DNA from: Warburgia ugandensis | Lineage: Eukaryota; Streptophyta; Magnoliopsida; Canellales; Canellaceae | Length of the DNA stretch: 64,000 nt | NCBI GenBank assembly: GCA_035236585.1 | Contig: CP141132.1 | Location: 51,835,880-51,899,879, forward strand | Direction: 5' to 3' | In this document: positions 48,290-60,007 of the stretch, in pieces | Layout: every line of letters starts with the position of its first letter | Numbering within the stretch: the first letter of the stretch is position 1 | Made by a program: the position numbers and the translations under genes | The notes under the pieces: model-generated | Told to the model about the DNA's origin: nothing | Databases searched by the model: none | Seen by the model: only the letters and a program-made list of their open reading frames with translations

Positions 48290-48520
48290 GACTAACCAGA
48301 ACATGAGAGAAATCCACCTCCTTATGGATGACGGAAAATTCAAGATCAAATACAACAAATTAATCTAAGTTATTAAAGGTACGAAAGCATAAATTAATCA
48401 AAATGAACTAACCAGAACACGAGAGAAATCCACCTCCTTATGGATGACGGCAAATGCAAGATCAAATACAACAAATTAATCTAAGTTATAAAAGGTACAA
48501 AAGTACAAATTAATCAAAAT
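48290..48520. repeat. Tandem duplication of about 120 bp inside the hAT
   Basis: ACTAACCAGAACATGAGAGA near 48292 and ACTAACCAGAACACGAGAGA near 48414 each begin a unit that runs through CTCCTTATGGATGACGG, AATTAATCTAAGTTAT and AAATTAATCAAAATGAACTA. The copies are very similar. Confidence 0.85.
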
Positions 48521-48714
48521 GAACTATTGCAAAGTCTTTAGTTGGTTGAGGTGCTCTTGCACTGTTACTTATTCTTACAATGTCTTCAACATGCTTATCC
48601 ATAGCAATTGTAATACTAGAATCTACAATGATATAGAATAAACATGCATTAGTCATTACTTAGCTCGTAAATATAATATATATGTATCAAATAAAATAAA
48701 GTTTAGATATAGAA

Positions 48715-48987
48715 TCATAAATTATTACCTTTTAATCCATATAGCCAATCTCTTACACAAATAAACTCTTGTACTATATCTAGCTTTAAAGGAGTCCTAT
48801 ATTGTTCAAGAACTCGACCACCAATACTAAAAGTAGACTCTAATGCAACTGTAGATATAGGAATGCTCATGACATCACAAGCCATGGCAATAAGTTCAGG
48901 ATACTTGAAATCAACATTTTCATTAAATATAAATGTAAATAAGATTATAAAAGTCTTATTTTTATTATATAAGAGATTATTAATCAA
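48715..48987 (-). pseudogene. hAT transposase, C-terminal dimerisation domain
   Basis: The translation contains YPELIAMACDVMSIPISTVA, then LESTFSIGGRVLEQYRTPL and VQEFICVRDWL. This is the hAT family dimerisation domain in the expected order (YPELS..A.DILSIP.STVASESAFS.GGRVL). It mediates dimer formation of the transposase. The domain is readable but the full gene is broken upstream. Confidence 0.93.
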
Positions 48988-49448
48988 TCAACCTATATTG
49001 ATTGCCTTTCTAGAATACAAGAATGTCCATCTTTGACTCTTGGAACCTTAGATCATCCAAATAAAGCCCCAATTGTGATTTTTGCATAGCCAAAGAACAA
49101 TCTTCAATTTCAAATGAATCAAATTCCTAATGCAAATGTAGTAATATTATTCAACTTAATGTAAGACAATTCATTATAAATTACAATATCATAAGTCACA
49201 TATGAAAGATATACTTATGTTTGCAGCATCTAAAACCTCTTGACTATATGACAAGTTTTGTCTATCATCAATATCAAGACCACTACCTCTAGTCATAGAG
49301 GAAGATGAGGAAGAATTAGGGGAACTCTTAATTGAATATTCATTGAAGAGTGAGAATAACTTTTCCCAAACTTAAGCAAACTCTAGGCAACCATTACCAA
49401 AAAATTTCTTGTGTGAGAATCCCACAAATGAGAGTTAATATCGAGGAT

Positions 49449-49664
49449 CTAATACACATGCAATTTCCAAATGGTACTAAATTTAGACCAATACTTTGAA
49501 AACTTGGCAAACATTTGAGTGGACATACTCTTCATATAGTCATCATCACTTCTCATGTATTGTGCTAAACTCAAATAAATCACAAATGCTACACGAAAGT
49601 AGAGATTTGTTGTAGGATACTTGGATCCAGAAAACATAAAGGTAGCATTATAAAAAATAGCCAA
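49449..49664 (-). pseudogene. hAT transposase, central region
   Basis: FSGSKYPTTNLYF, then DDDYMKSMSTQMFAKFSKYW. This matches the helical insertion part of Ac-like transposases (VFSGSKYPTANLYF...MKSMA..M..KFDKYW). It lies directly upstream of the dimerisation domain on the same strand, but with stops between. Confidence 0.85.
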
Positions 49665-49699
49665 AAACTTTGAAATTTTTGCACCTTACCCATTTGTTT

Positions 49700-50260
49700 A
49701 TAAAAGGACTATGTTTATAATTTGAGTCACTTAGATCTAAGTGACAAAATGCACATTGGTAATAAAGAGCACTTTCAAGCATGACATATGTTAAATTCCA
49801 TCTTGCAAGACAATCTTACCTTAAGCCCTTTTTGGTCTCAATTGACATGTGATTCACACACTCTAAAAATTTTCGTTTTCTACCTTGTGATGCCTTGACA
49901 TACTTGATGCTCTCTTAAAATTTTTGAATAGAATCATCTATTTCTTTAAAACCATCTTGCTCAATCAAATTCAAAACATGACAACAACAATGAAGATGAA
50001 AGAACTCTCCACCACAAACAAGTGTGTTTCTGATGTTCAATTGATGCCTTAATAACTCAACAAAAGAATCATTAGTAGAAGCATTGTCTAAAGTGATTGA
50101 AAAAAAATATTTTTCTCAATCCCCCATTCCCCCAATAATGAGTATACATTTTCTACTAAAGATATTCCTTTATGTGGAGGTGGTAGAAAACAAAAAATTA
50201 AGATTCTCATGTAAGACACATTCACTATCTAGAACTTGTGTTGTGAGATTTATATAACCA
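49700..50260 (-). pseudogene. hAT transposase, catalytic core part, interrupted
   Basis: Minus-strand pieces include ITLDNASTNDSFVELL, CGGEFFHLHCCCHVLNLI, GFKEIDDSIQKF and ARWNLTYVMLESAL. These are the TLDNAS, CGG..FH..C..H.LNLI and TRWNSTY.ML landmarks of hAT transposases. Stops and a frameshift interrupt them. Confidence 0.85.
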
Positions 50261-50276
50261 TCACTAATAAAGTAGT

Positions 50277-50567
50277 CTACAAATCAGATGTCAAACTTAT
50301 CCTACTAGGGGCCAACTCTAACGTGTCATTTATCTTTCCCTTTTCTCTTCTATACATTCTTAGTACATCTACTTTTACCGTATTTCTACTAGTCAAATGA
50401 AAATTTTCTTGCAAATATTTTAGTATAGCTCTAATTCCATCACACTCAACAAATTGGAAAGGAAAATCATGCATAATAACTATAGTTGCTACTAACTCAT
50501 GAAAAACTTCAGGATCAAACTTTTCAGAACTTAGTGACATAGTCCCCTGATTTTGAGATAAAAGCAA
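50277..50567 (-). pseudogene. hAT transposase, N-terminal region after BED finger
   Basis: The translation runs KFDPEVFHELVATIVIMHDF, then PFQFVECDGIRAILKYL, SRNTVKVDVLRMYRREK and SRISLTSDL. This is the region between the BED zinc finger and the catalytic core of Ac-like transposases. The BED finger itself lies just upstream (50720-50600) with a recognisable GNLKYHLETC end. Confidence 0.92.
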
Positions 50568-51769
50568 CTGCCCTATATGATAAGAGTAGCTTCACTAACA
50601 AGTCTCTAAATGATATTTTAAATTACCTATACCAAATATGTTGTCACAAATATATACCGTGGAGCACTTACTTACATATACACCTTTGCCTTCCATCTTT
50701 TGATACCAGAATGTGTTTAAAAAAATTCCAAATTGGAGATATTAGCTTCTTATGTTTTTTACCTTATTGGACTTAGAAACTAACTCCTCATTCTCCAAAT
50801 CATCAAGCTCATCATCATCCTCGTTCTTGTCCACCAAATTCAAATTATTAGATACATTATTGTTCCCAACTTGTGCTTATATTTTAATTGACAAGATAAA
50901 TTTAGTTTACACTAAACACCAATTACTTCATTAAAAATTCATATTAATCATAGCATGGAACTAGTAAAAAAACATATAGAATCAAACAAACAAGAATCAT
51001 AGAGCACATAAGCAAAGAAAAATATATTTCTTGATTGAGAAATAAAGAAAGAAACAGAGAACTACAGAAAGAATAAATAAGAAACACATACTTGGTGTTA
51101 TAAGTGTGCTCATGGTCTAAGAATTCTTGAAGATATTTGGAAAAAAAGGAAAAACTCCATGAGCAACCATCAATAGTCTAAAAGATGAAAATAAAGAGTG
51201 TCTCACAACCTTTTATAAATTAAAGATCTTTTTAATAAACAGCTTCCATTACCTAATCTCTTCTTTCTCCTTAATACAAATTCCACTAGAAATTGGTATT
51301 TTTAAGGGGTGAGTACAACAAATCCCAATGAGAGTTTACTTGGTTAGGTTAAACCATCATGTCAAATCAAAACCCATATCTAATATGAAAAATAAACAAT
51401 AGAAAGAGAATAGTTAATGGTGTTTCATTGAGACGTGGAGTGATTTAAATGGAAGAAAAACCTCTTGGGTCTTCCATGCAAAAGCCCTAAATCTATCCCT
51501 CTCTTTTTTTTCTCTTTAGGCAACTTCAGTTCTTCGTCTCCTCCATTTCGGTTTTGTTTTTCTAGGGCTTCCAAGTTCCAATTTCCAAAGTTCCAACTGC
51601 TATGTAAAAAGCCCTAGTTCTTTTTTCCTTTCTCTTCCCTTCTTCTTCTCCACTTCGAAATTTTGTTTTGTATCCCATAATTATATGTCCACATGGCCAA
51701 ACTCAAAATAAATAAATAAAATTATATGTAAACTTAACACAACAAATATATGACAATACATGATGATTC

Positions 51770-51985
51770 TTTGATAATGGTCCTATTATATTCATAAATA
51801 TAGGATGGCTATTGCATAACTGTCCTGTATTTAGTGATGAATAATTGTCCTATATATGTTTCTCTTTAAAACAAATACAAGATAGTTCTTCTATAACTAT
51901 CCTATTTTTATCATAAATATAGGATGATCATGGGATAACCATCCTATACTTAGTGATAAATATAGGATAGTTCTCAAAGAACCTT
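51770..51985. repeat. CACTA-like subterminal repeat array without visible ends
   Basis: Alternating ATAGGATGG/ATAGGATAGTT and ACTATCCTA/ATAACTGTCCT words in both orientations. The pattern parallels the inside of the CACTA element at 42438-42724 (GATGG, AACTGTC). No CACTA terminal repeat is seen, so this is probably a remnant. Confidence 0.5.
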
Positions 51986-52338
51986 CTATATTTGTTTTCC
52001 TTTACTTAAAAATTGCCAGGGAGGAGGCTTGATGTCTAGACCTCACGTTAACAAGTAGTATTTGGGACTGCTTAGCTACCCTTGGCTTAGGTCATCAAGT
52101 CATACCAAATTAAAAATTTATTAGGTTGTGTAGTACTACATTCAATTAGAAGTTTAGAACTGTCCTATATTGGTTTTCCTTTACTTAAAAATTGTTAGGG
52201 AGGTGGCTTAAAGTCCATACCACACGTTAATAAGTTGTAGTTGGGACCACTTAGCTACACTTAGCTTAGGTTGTCAAGTCGTAGCAAATTAAAATTTCAT
52301 TAGTTTGTGGAGTACTACATTCAAACCATTAGTCATTT
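51985..52338. repeat. 179-bp tandem duplication, two diverged copies
   Basis: GTTTTCCTTTACTTAAAAAT begins at 51994 and again at 52173. Both copies continue through AGGGAGG.GGCTT, CACGTTAA.AAGT, GCTTAGGT..TCAAGTC and GTAGTACTACATTCAA-like ends. Confidence 0.88.
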
Positions 52339-52571
52339 AAACTACTAATATAGTACATTGAAACCAATCCTAAAAAATTACATGATTCCCATTTTCAAAC
52401 TTTGAAGTGTAAACATTTACTCACTTATTAGAGCAAATATTCTATTTCTATCCGCTTTAGCCATTAAGGCTTTAAGCAATAAGGAGTTGCTTTTGTTGTG
52501 CACTCTAATACTTAGCCTTTAGAGGCTAACACACCAATGTTGTTATGTAATTTTAGGTCAAATATATAATG

Positions 52572-55515
52572 TGTGGCGACCAAGGTTTTTGTAACACATT
52601 TTTCAAAGGCAAGGCATCCTTATTAGTAAATTTTTTTTGCAAAACAAATCAATGAAAATTCTTTTCTTTAGAACTTGTTTTGTAAAACCCAAGTCACCAC
52701 TTCATACATAACATAAGTAGATTTTTATACAAGATAAAATTCTATTGATGGAATATACTTTTATTAAATTCTAGAATCCATCTGGTGGTTCACAATACAA
52801 CCCGGGTATCAGTACAATACTTGTCCAAATTACATAATCCAAATTTCAAACCTCACCATATATTAAAAACTCTTAATACAATACAATGCTCTCAAATAAA
52901 AATACATGTCTTCAAGGGATATACCTTGATTGATTATTATTCCAAGTCTTCTTAAGTCATGAGCTCCTAATTCTTTCTATGTATCTAAGATATTGTAAAC
53001 ATTCAAACATTTACAATATCTCAGCAAGCTATGCTTAGTAGGGGATTCAAGAAGCATAATAATTTGACAGTATAATCCTAATACTTCATAATCTCATCAT
53101 TCATACTCATGGATCAATCTCTTTACTTTGTCATATATGTACATCCTTACACATACATACTGTATATGTCATATATATATATACAGTCAAAACCATGAAA
53201 AATAGTTAATATATCAAAACATCAATAGTCACACTTAGACATACTGAGTTGATCACTCATCTAGACTCTGCTAGAAAATACTCCCTCATTTGGGCAATAT
53301 CATCACACTCAGTCATACTAAGTTGATAAAACATCTAGACTTTGCTGGAAAAACACTCCCTTATTTGGGTAGTATCAGCATCTCATTATGCCATGCATCA
53401 TAATGCAAAATACTCAAAGGACAACAATGTTGCAGTCTAATCCATACTAGCTCGCTCGGATAACTGCTTTCATGCTCCACGGATACCAAATGTGAAAAAT
53501 CATCTATGTCATGTCAATATGGGGAGATAGACCATCACAATGGTGGCCTTCCTATAATTGCCCCACTCGACATTTTTCCTCTTTTTGGGCACAATATCAT
53601 CGTATATATCACATTTTGGAGAGCGGGTGGCCAAACCCTCGTAACCCTCGTAACATAGCATCCCCAAGCATATGCCTGTTTAAAACAAAAACTACAAGCC
53701 TCCTCGAATGTATATAAAGTATTCTTTTACTTATTAGATGTCTTGTCTATTTATATCATCATCCTTATATTTTGGTATTCTTATATCGAGGATAAGATTT
53801 CACTTCAAACTTAGGGATCATCATTTACAATGAATGATACCCATGTTCATATAAGTTTAGGGGTCACCATTCTATATGAATGATTCCCATGTATTGATTT
53901 TTATACTTATCAGACAATTTGTCTGTTTTTCTAGGGCTAGAATACCTTTTAGTTCCCTATTCACTTAGGGTTTCATCAATTCTAACTTAACCATTTCATA
54001 TGTGTTTTGGTTGGATCATAAGGGTTTTCACTGGATTTAATACAAGTATTTACCTTATACTTGTCAACATTTCCAGACATAAGATCATGTATTCAACATG
54101 TATTTTCCAGGTAGATGCATTCATAAAATCCTCCTACCTTCAAGTAGTGATTCATCTCTTCAAATCTTCCATGATCCTGATTGACGTATGAAATCTGTAA
54201 ATTCATACATACTGTCAATATTTATACAATCTGAATAACCCTATATTTTTTATCCTATCTATATTTTTTGTCTAATCTTGTCCTTTGATATAAAGGATTT
54301 AGATCTTGTGTCCTATCATGATCTATCTTCCTGAGATAACGTTTATCTTATTAATCAATAGATCTAATGGTTAGAAGGATCTTCTAATCTTTTAGATCTA
54401 AGTATTTTCTATTCTAAGTATTTGTGTATTCCTTTCTTTGATCTTGATCTTTCATAGATCCTTTGATAAACAATTTATACTTGTTGATAAAGATCAAGAG
54501 ATTAGATCTTCTACCATCTCGTTCTTCTTTGATCCATGTTCTGTTGTTTCATCATCCCTAAGGAGGATGATTTTGGTTCTCTTCCTTGAATCATATTTGA
54601 TCAATGGTTTAGATCTTCTATTCTATTTGATCTAAATTACAAGCAATATATATATATATATCATCATCAAAGAAGTATTTATTTCTTTTTATTGTTCTTG
54701 ATCATTTAAGATCACATGGATCTTATTTGATCATCCTTATCTTACTTACAATTTTTATTAGGTTTAGATAATTTACTAACCTTTTATGGTCTTATTATTA
54801 TTTTTCAACTAGTTAATGTTTTACTGGTTGAAGATGGCTTATTTCATCCTAAGTCTAGATAGCTCCTCTTATTTCCAATTGGCTAAGGCTTACTAAATGA
54901 ATGGTTGAACACAAAGTGGTTACTTCAATCCTCATGTAAGGAGGCATTTAGACCTCACAAAAGTCAATAGAAGGTAGGGGAAGTGCAAGCTTCTATTAGA
55001 GAACCCCCTTAACCACCATGTCTAGCATTCACTAGAGTGACCTTAGCTCAACCTTTCATAAGGTTCCTATGAGCATTTTAACCCTAAGTACTCTTTCTAA
55101 TTGATTTTAATTAAATCCATGAACATTTAAAATGTCATTCATGGGGCTTATTATTCTCTTAGTTTGGTCCAAGGATTTGATAATTCTTATATTGTCCTAC
55201 TAATTATAGCCATTACTAATATTAAGTCAAAGTCATTCACTCATCTTAATTGTCCATGAATCTCTATATTCCATTAGTTTACATTTTTGGTGATATATGC
55301 TCGTTATATCTTAACAACTACTTAACAACTGAATCTGCTAATAAAATTTGACAACAATTAAATCATAAACTTTAAAGCATAAATCTAATATAAGTTTAAT
55401 AACCATTTATACTAACATGCTTCCTATGAATGTAACTTAACCTAATGGAATAAAACTATACTTAAACTAGCATGATCCTAAGTTATGAAATACATGATTT
55501 TACATGTCAGTCTAA
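52572..55515 (-). mobile_element. Family-1 LTR, copy F, 3' part, inverted relative of copy A
   Basis: The plus-strand left edge TGTGGCGACC is the inverted end of a family-1 LTR. The sequence follows copy A (20700-23591) in reverse for about 2.9 kb, including the (AT)n run and the TTTACAATATCTCAG terminus-proximal block. Around 55515 the match stops and gag-like sequence begins. The LTR is incomplete, so it belongs to a broken element rather than a clean solo LTR. Confidence 0.78.
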
Positions 55516-55529
55516 CTAACTCATTGTCT

Positions 55530-56020
55530 TCTAGGATAGTCTCTAAAAAAATGTCATGGCTCTCCACAGTCAAAGTATCTCAAGAATTCATGTTGTAATG
55601 ATGGTTACTAATGTTATTACTGCTAATGCGATGGTCTACCACTCTAGTACATAATTGTCTAGGTGCCTGTCCTTACAACTAGTGCACCTTCTCTCATCGA
55701 CATTCCAATACTATACCTATTCAAATATCATAGCTCAATGACCTATGTAAATGCATTGATGAAAAGGGTCTCCTGCCCTTAATAAGCTAACTCCAACTAT
55801 CCATGTCCGAGTCTCTACGGTCAGCCCCCTTGGTCCTAATAGAATTCTTCTCAAACACAAAGGGTATGTATGTTGCCTTTGTCACCAATGTGGAATGCAT
55901 TAAGATCACCCACCTCCATAATTCAGGTGTTAACCCATCAACAATTCTATTTGTAGCCTCTTTACTCATGACGGGGTTAGGGCAATTATTTTTAACAGTA
56001 AGCAGGCTCAATACCATTGA
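55530..56020 (-). mobile_element. Gypsy gag-like remnant beside LTR F
   Basis: The minus strand has VDGLTPELWRWVILM, then TKATYIPFVFEKN, like the capsid-C part of Ty3/gypsy gag (F..GL.PEL...V). A zinc-knuckle-like DCGEP block follows near 55560. It is broken in several places and no polymerase part is visible. It is the only coding trace that can be tied to family-1 LTRs here and supports their Ty3/gypsy origin. Confidence 0.55.
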
Positions 56021-57179
56021 ACCTTTTAATTTCTCTGTTTTTAAGTGGATTCTTTGTTTTTAAGTGGAAACTCTCTTAGTATCATTAGTTGCACATAACG
56101 AAAAAAATGCTGATCATTATAGGCCTTCCTAAGAGCCTTCTGGATAAAAATCTCGAAAATGGGGAAAGACATCCTCTTAAATGACCATCATTAGAATCCT
56201 TGTGATTACATATTCAGTGTCCTCATCTTTATACTTAGATTTCCTTTAACTGATGATTTATTTCATGCTCATATCAAACAAAATCAACTACAACTTTGTC
56301 AATCTCACATCCAAAGAAATCAACTTTTAATAATAACCTTCCATGGTTATTAGAAACCACAATATCATCACTACTAACGTTAGATATAAATCAATTATAA
56401 TCAATTTCATCTTATCTCATTCACTTCATCTATCTTTCTTCCTAGTTGATTCATTACAAAATCATCACTATTTAATAATTATTCTTATAATTAGTTTCCA
56501 TGTTCTCTAAGAAATATGCACTTCAATTCATAATTAAAACCTTTAAAGTAATTCGTAAGCATTCACACCTCACTAATGTCTAGCAACAATATTTTTGTCT
56601 ACGTAAGAACTCATTAAGTTTCATCTCAGCTTATTCTCATAGCAATATGTTTTCTTCATATATACTTCAATCAATATCTCTCTCTACTTGATTCACATCA
56701 TATGATAGACGCCTCTAATTTGAAATCAAATAACCAATCTTATCAAATACTCATATAGTTTTTAAAGCTCACTTGGGCATATTGGTCTCCACTGATTTTT
56801 CTTAGGGTCTTTAAGTCATAACCATCTATTATTATAAACTTATACACTATGTTTACATGTATTCCTAGATTTAACTTTCATAAAACACTTCAAGACATGA
56901 ATAAAATCTAGAATTAACCATATGCATTTCTATTCAAAAGTTAAAGTAGTGGAACTACTAAGCTTCTGACGATTCAATTCTCATCACAATAAAGAAACTT
57001 TGTCCTAAAAACTTTTAAAAAATAAGAAAAATTTTGATTTTTAAACAAAAGTATGCATAAAAACTTAGAAATCTCATGCATATCTACACATCCCCAACAT
57101 GAACTAACCATTGTCCGCAATGTTTTACAATATAGGACATCTATATGATAAATGGGTAATGTAGAATAATGAGACTCTA

Positions 57180-59977
57180 AAACCCTGGGTTACCTCCTAA
57201 TGAACGCTAATCATGACTCTAGCGATGGAGGAATTTCTCACTCCACTTCAAAACTTCACGGTAATCAATATACATCCTCCACCTAGACATTTTTGGCGGT
57301 GGTAACAATATGACATAGTAGACCTTTGTAATTTTGGATTTAGTGGGACCACAATGAAATTGATTATCCCCCATTTTTAGAATTCCACCATAGTCAATAG
57401 AGATCCTCCACCTTAAAATATGAGGTGGTGGTAACTTGATAGCATAAAAGGCCATTGTGAAGTTTGTCGGACCACATTGAAATGAATGGCCCCCTGTTTC
57501 AACAAATTGAGGGATAATGGAGCCCATAACAATCAATACATGTTTTTCCTCCTTCTCCCTTACATTTTCTTGAAACTAGGGTATAAGCTAACTTTGCATT
57601 TCCCTAAAAGGTTGTTCTTGATCTAATGTAGGTAGGGTGGGGCTTAAACCCTTAGTGTCTTCTAACGTGTACCCTAGGGCGGTATAATGTAGGGTTAGTA
57701 CATCAATGGACTCTTCTTCTTCCTGATCTTCCAACACAGGTGAGGTTTTAGGTGGACTTATATTGCTATATAAAGTTTGATAAAAACAGATCTATAGGTC
57801 CCAATTTGGTACTTCTTCTATACTGCAAGGCTCAATTTGTATTTCAGGCTCTGTAAAGGGTTCTGCCATTGAGAAGTGTCCATTATTGGCTCAATGTTTA
57901 AAAACTCATTTTCTTCATCAATGGATGTCTCTTCATCATAATTATAAAAAATAGTAGGACATGACTTGAGAGTGGATATGAGTAGGAGGCTTACATGGAT
58001 AGTTGTGGAGTTTGTGGCTCAAAATGATCATATGCAATTTCCATCCCATTATCAGTATTAATGGTCACGGATTGTGAATAACCATGTGGCTTAAAAGGAT
58101 CATAAGAAAGTCCCATCCTATGCTCTTCCATTTTCCTCATTTGTTTCATTTCCTCAATCCTTTGTCTAATGTCAACATGCATTTGATCCATATTCAATGA
58201 TATTAGCTCCATACTTTCTCTAATTCAGTCTCTTCTAATGATTCTTCAGACTTGTATGGCTCAGTGTTGTGGCATTGGGGTATTGGGAAAGGATTGATTG
58301 GGTTGGAACCATGATGGTTGTTCTTGATATGTTTGATATTTCTAGTAGGGTTGATCATTGTGGGACCATGATGGTTCTTCCTAATATTGGTAATTCTAAG
58401 ACCATGGTAGTTTATGATGCTTAGCCCATCCACTAGAATCTTGGTAGTTTGTCTTGAGATAATAATTGTTAGGTTCAGGGAATGCATTAGCTATGTCCAC
58501 TTACTCTTGATGATATCCATTGTACGTGGAGCTGAATGGCCATGAAATGGAGCGAATATGAAGGTTTAGAATAGGCATAGTCATTATTGTACTAAAGTTG
58601 TTGATATGGCAATATGACTTAGTATTAAGTAATCAACCTATTCATTATACTTTCCATACTATCCAATCAACTATCAATTGCATTCGACAGATTAGGAGTA
58701 TGTCTTTTCTCTATCTCATACATATCAGGTAATGGCTTAGGAGTGAAATAGTATGAAAGTGCTGGTTTTCCATCCTTTGTTTGGTAACCTAGTGCCCTCA
58801 ACTTTACATACAATAAAGCAAATTGTTGTATATAATGAATGATTACTTTTTTTTTTTTTTTAATTTGAAACTAATGAGAATCCCTAACTATATGATAGAA
58901 CCTATCTAAATGGAACTCCTAACTAATACATAAACAATCCATAATGGTTCACTAGCAAGATGTTTTGATAATCTTTTATAATGTGTAGGGTGTGAGCTTT
59001 TAACCTAAAGCTAGATAACTCCTTTAATCCAAACTTGACTATTTCTTACCAATTAGGTCCTGCCTAAGGTGGTTAATACATTTCTCATAGAAGGAGTTTA
59101 GACATCAACATCCATAAAAAAAAGGCATAGGAAAATCACTTGGATTTTAGATACCCATAACCACACCGTTTAAGAGCCACTGGAGTGACAATAGATTGCC
59201 TCTTTCAAAAAGGGTCCTATAAGCTCAAAACCCTATGTCTCTTGCTACTTGATTTTAAATTAAGATTAATGGCTGGGATTGCAAGCATACGAGGTATTGA
59301 TTTGATTTCTTATGTGGTCCATGGATCTAGTGATGAAATCCAATCCTTATCTTAAGAGGGTTCCTATGGGGCTCATACTAAGATTATGTTCCATACACCA
59401 TAATACAATAAATGTGCAAAGCAAGTACAAAGAAAGGGAAACTAATACAACCTATATGCTATCCAACCAAGGGTAATATAGGTGCAATCTACTAAAACAA
59501 TCCTAAATAAGATGCAACAAATAAGATGAATGACCATAAACTATATTAATTACTCTACAGACAAATACACATATTATACTAAATGCAGTTATACTAGAAA
59601 ATTAAACAAAAAGTGAGGGAAACTTATAGTGGGGGTTTTTCATGAAGATCAAGTGTGGGCCTCCATACTCATCACTTGCCTTGTATTAAAAAACCCATTT
59701 AAAATTGAAAAAAATAAATTGCAAGTTACAATGGGGGCCTCACTACAAGTTCATTAAAAAAGGGAAAAACCTAATATAAGAAAGCAATCAAATTTGATAA
59801 AGCTTTGGCCAACAAGATCACCACTGCTCCTTTGCCAAATTCCCCTAGCACAAAACAAGTAAGGTGGATTAGTTTATGAGGAATTAGGAAAATATGAAAA
59901 TGCATTGTAAAAATTCTAATCTGATGCAACCAAAGACTATGACTAAAGGTAAACAGTCCAATGACAAATTCATTGCG
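57180..59977 (-). mobile_element. Non-coding Athila-like internal region
   Basis: On the minus strand, 57240-57180 reads GAGTCATGATTAGCGTTCAT then TAGGAGGTAACCC. This resembles the GTCGAGC..TTAAACAAGCGCT..TTGGGAGGCAACCC block found near the end of pol in Athila elements. A doubled segment lies at 57290-57470. No reverse transcriptase or integrase text is visible. With the primer site at 59978-59995 and LTR at 60008, it reads as the internal part of a much reduced, broken Athila-like element. Confidence 0.45.
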
Positions 59978-59995
59978 AATCCTCTGTAATGGTGC
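59978..59995 (-). other. Primer-binding-site-like sequence
   Basis: Minus strand TGCACCATTACAGAGGAT, a drifted form of the tRNA-Asp-type site TGGCGCCGTTGCCGGGGA, next to the LTR end at 60008 across an A/T run. It is comparable to 23637-23654. Confidence 0.5.
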
Positions 59996-60007
59996 AAAAA
60001 AAAAGAG

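Larger units (their letters stand above)
45095..51660 (-). mobile_element. Decayed autonomous hAT (Ac-like) transposon
   Basis: The left edge is TATGGGTGGCAAATTGTGTC at 45095, a hAT-type terminus (TAGGGGTGGCAA is the common form). It is followed by ACACGACATG-type subterminal repeats to about 45480. The minus strand then holds, from right to left, a pyrimidine/purine leader (51660-51480), BED zinc-finger remnants near 50720-50600, transposase core pieces, the dimerisation domain and a C-terminal tail. Order and orientation fit one element. I could not find the right terminus or the 8-bp duplication, so that edge is approximate. The ORF is interrupted at several places and cannot work as it stands. 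Confidence 0.7.

Noticed and set aside
57991-58487. His/Asn-rich open frames (about 70-94 codons) on the minus strand.
   Set aside because: They lie in reduced Athila-like internal DNA and show no domain that I recognise, so I did not call them genes.
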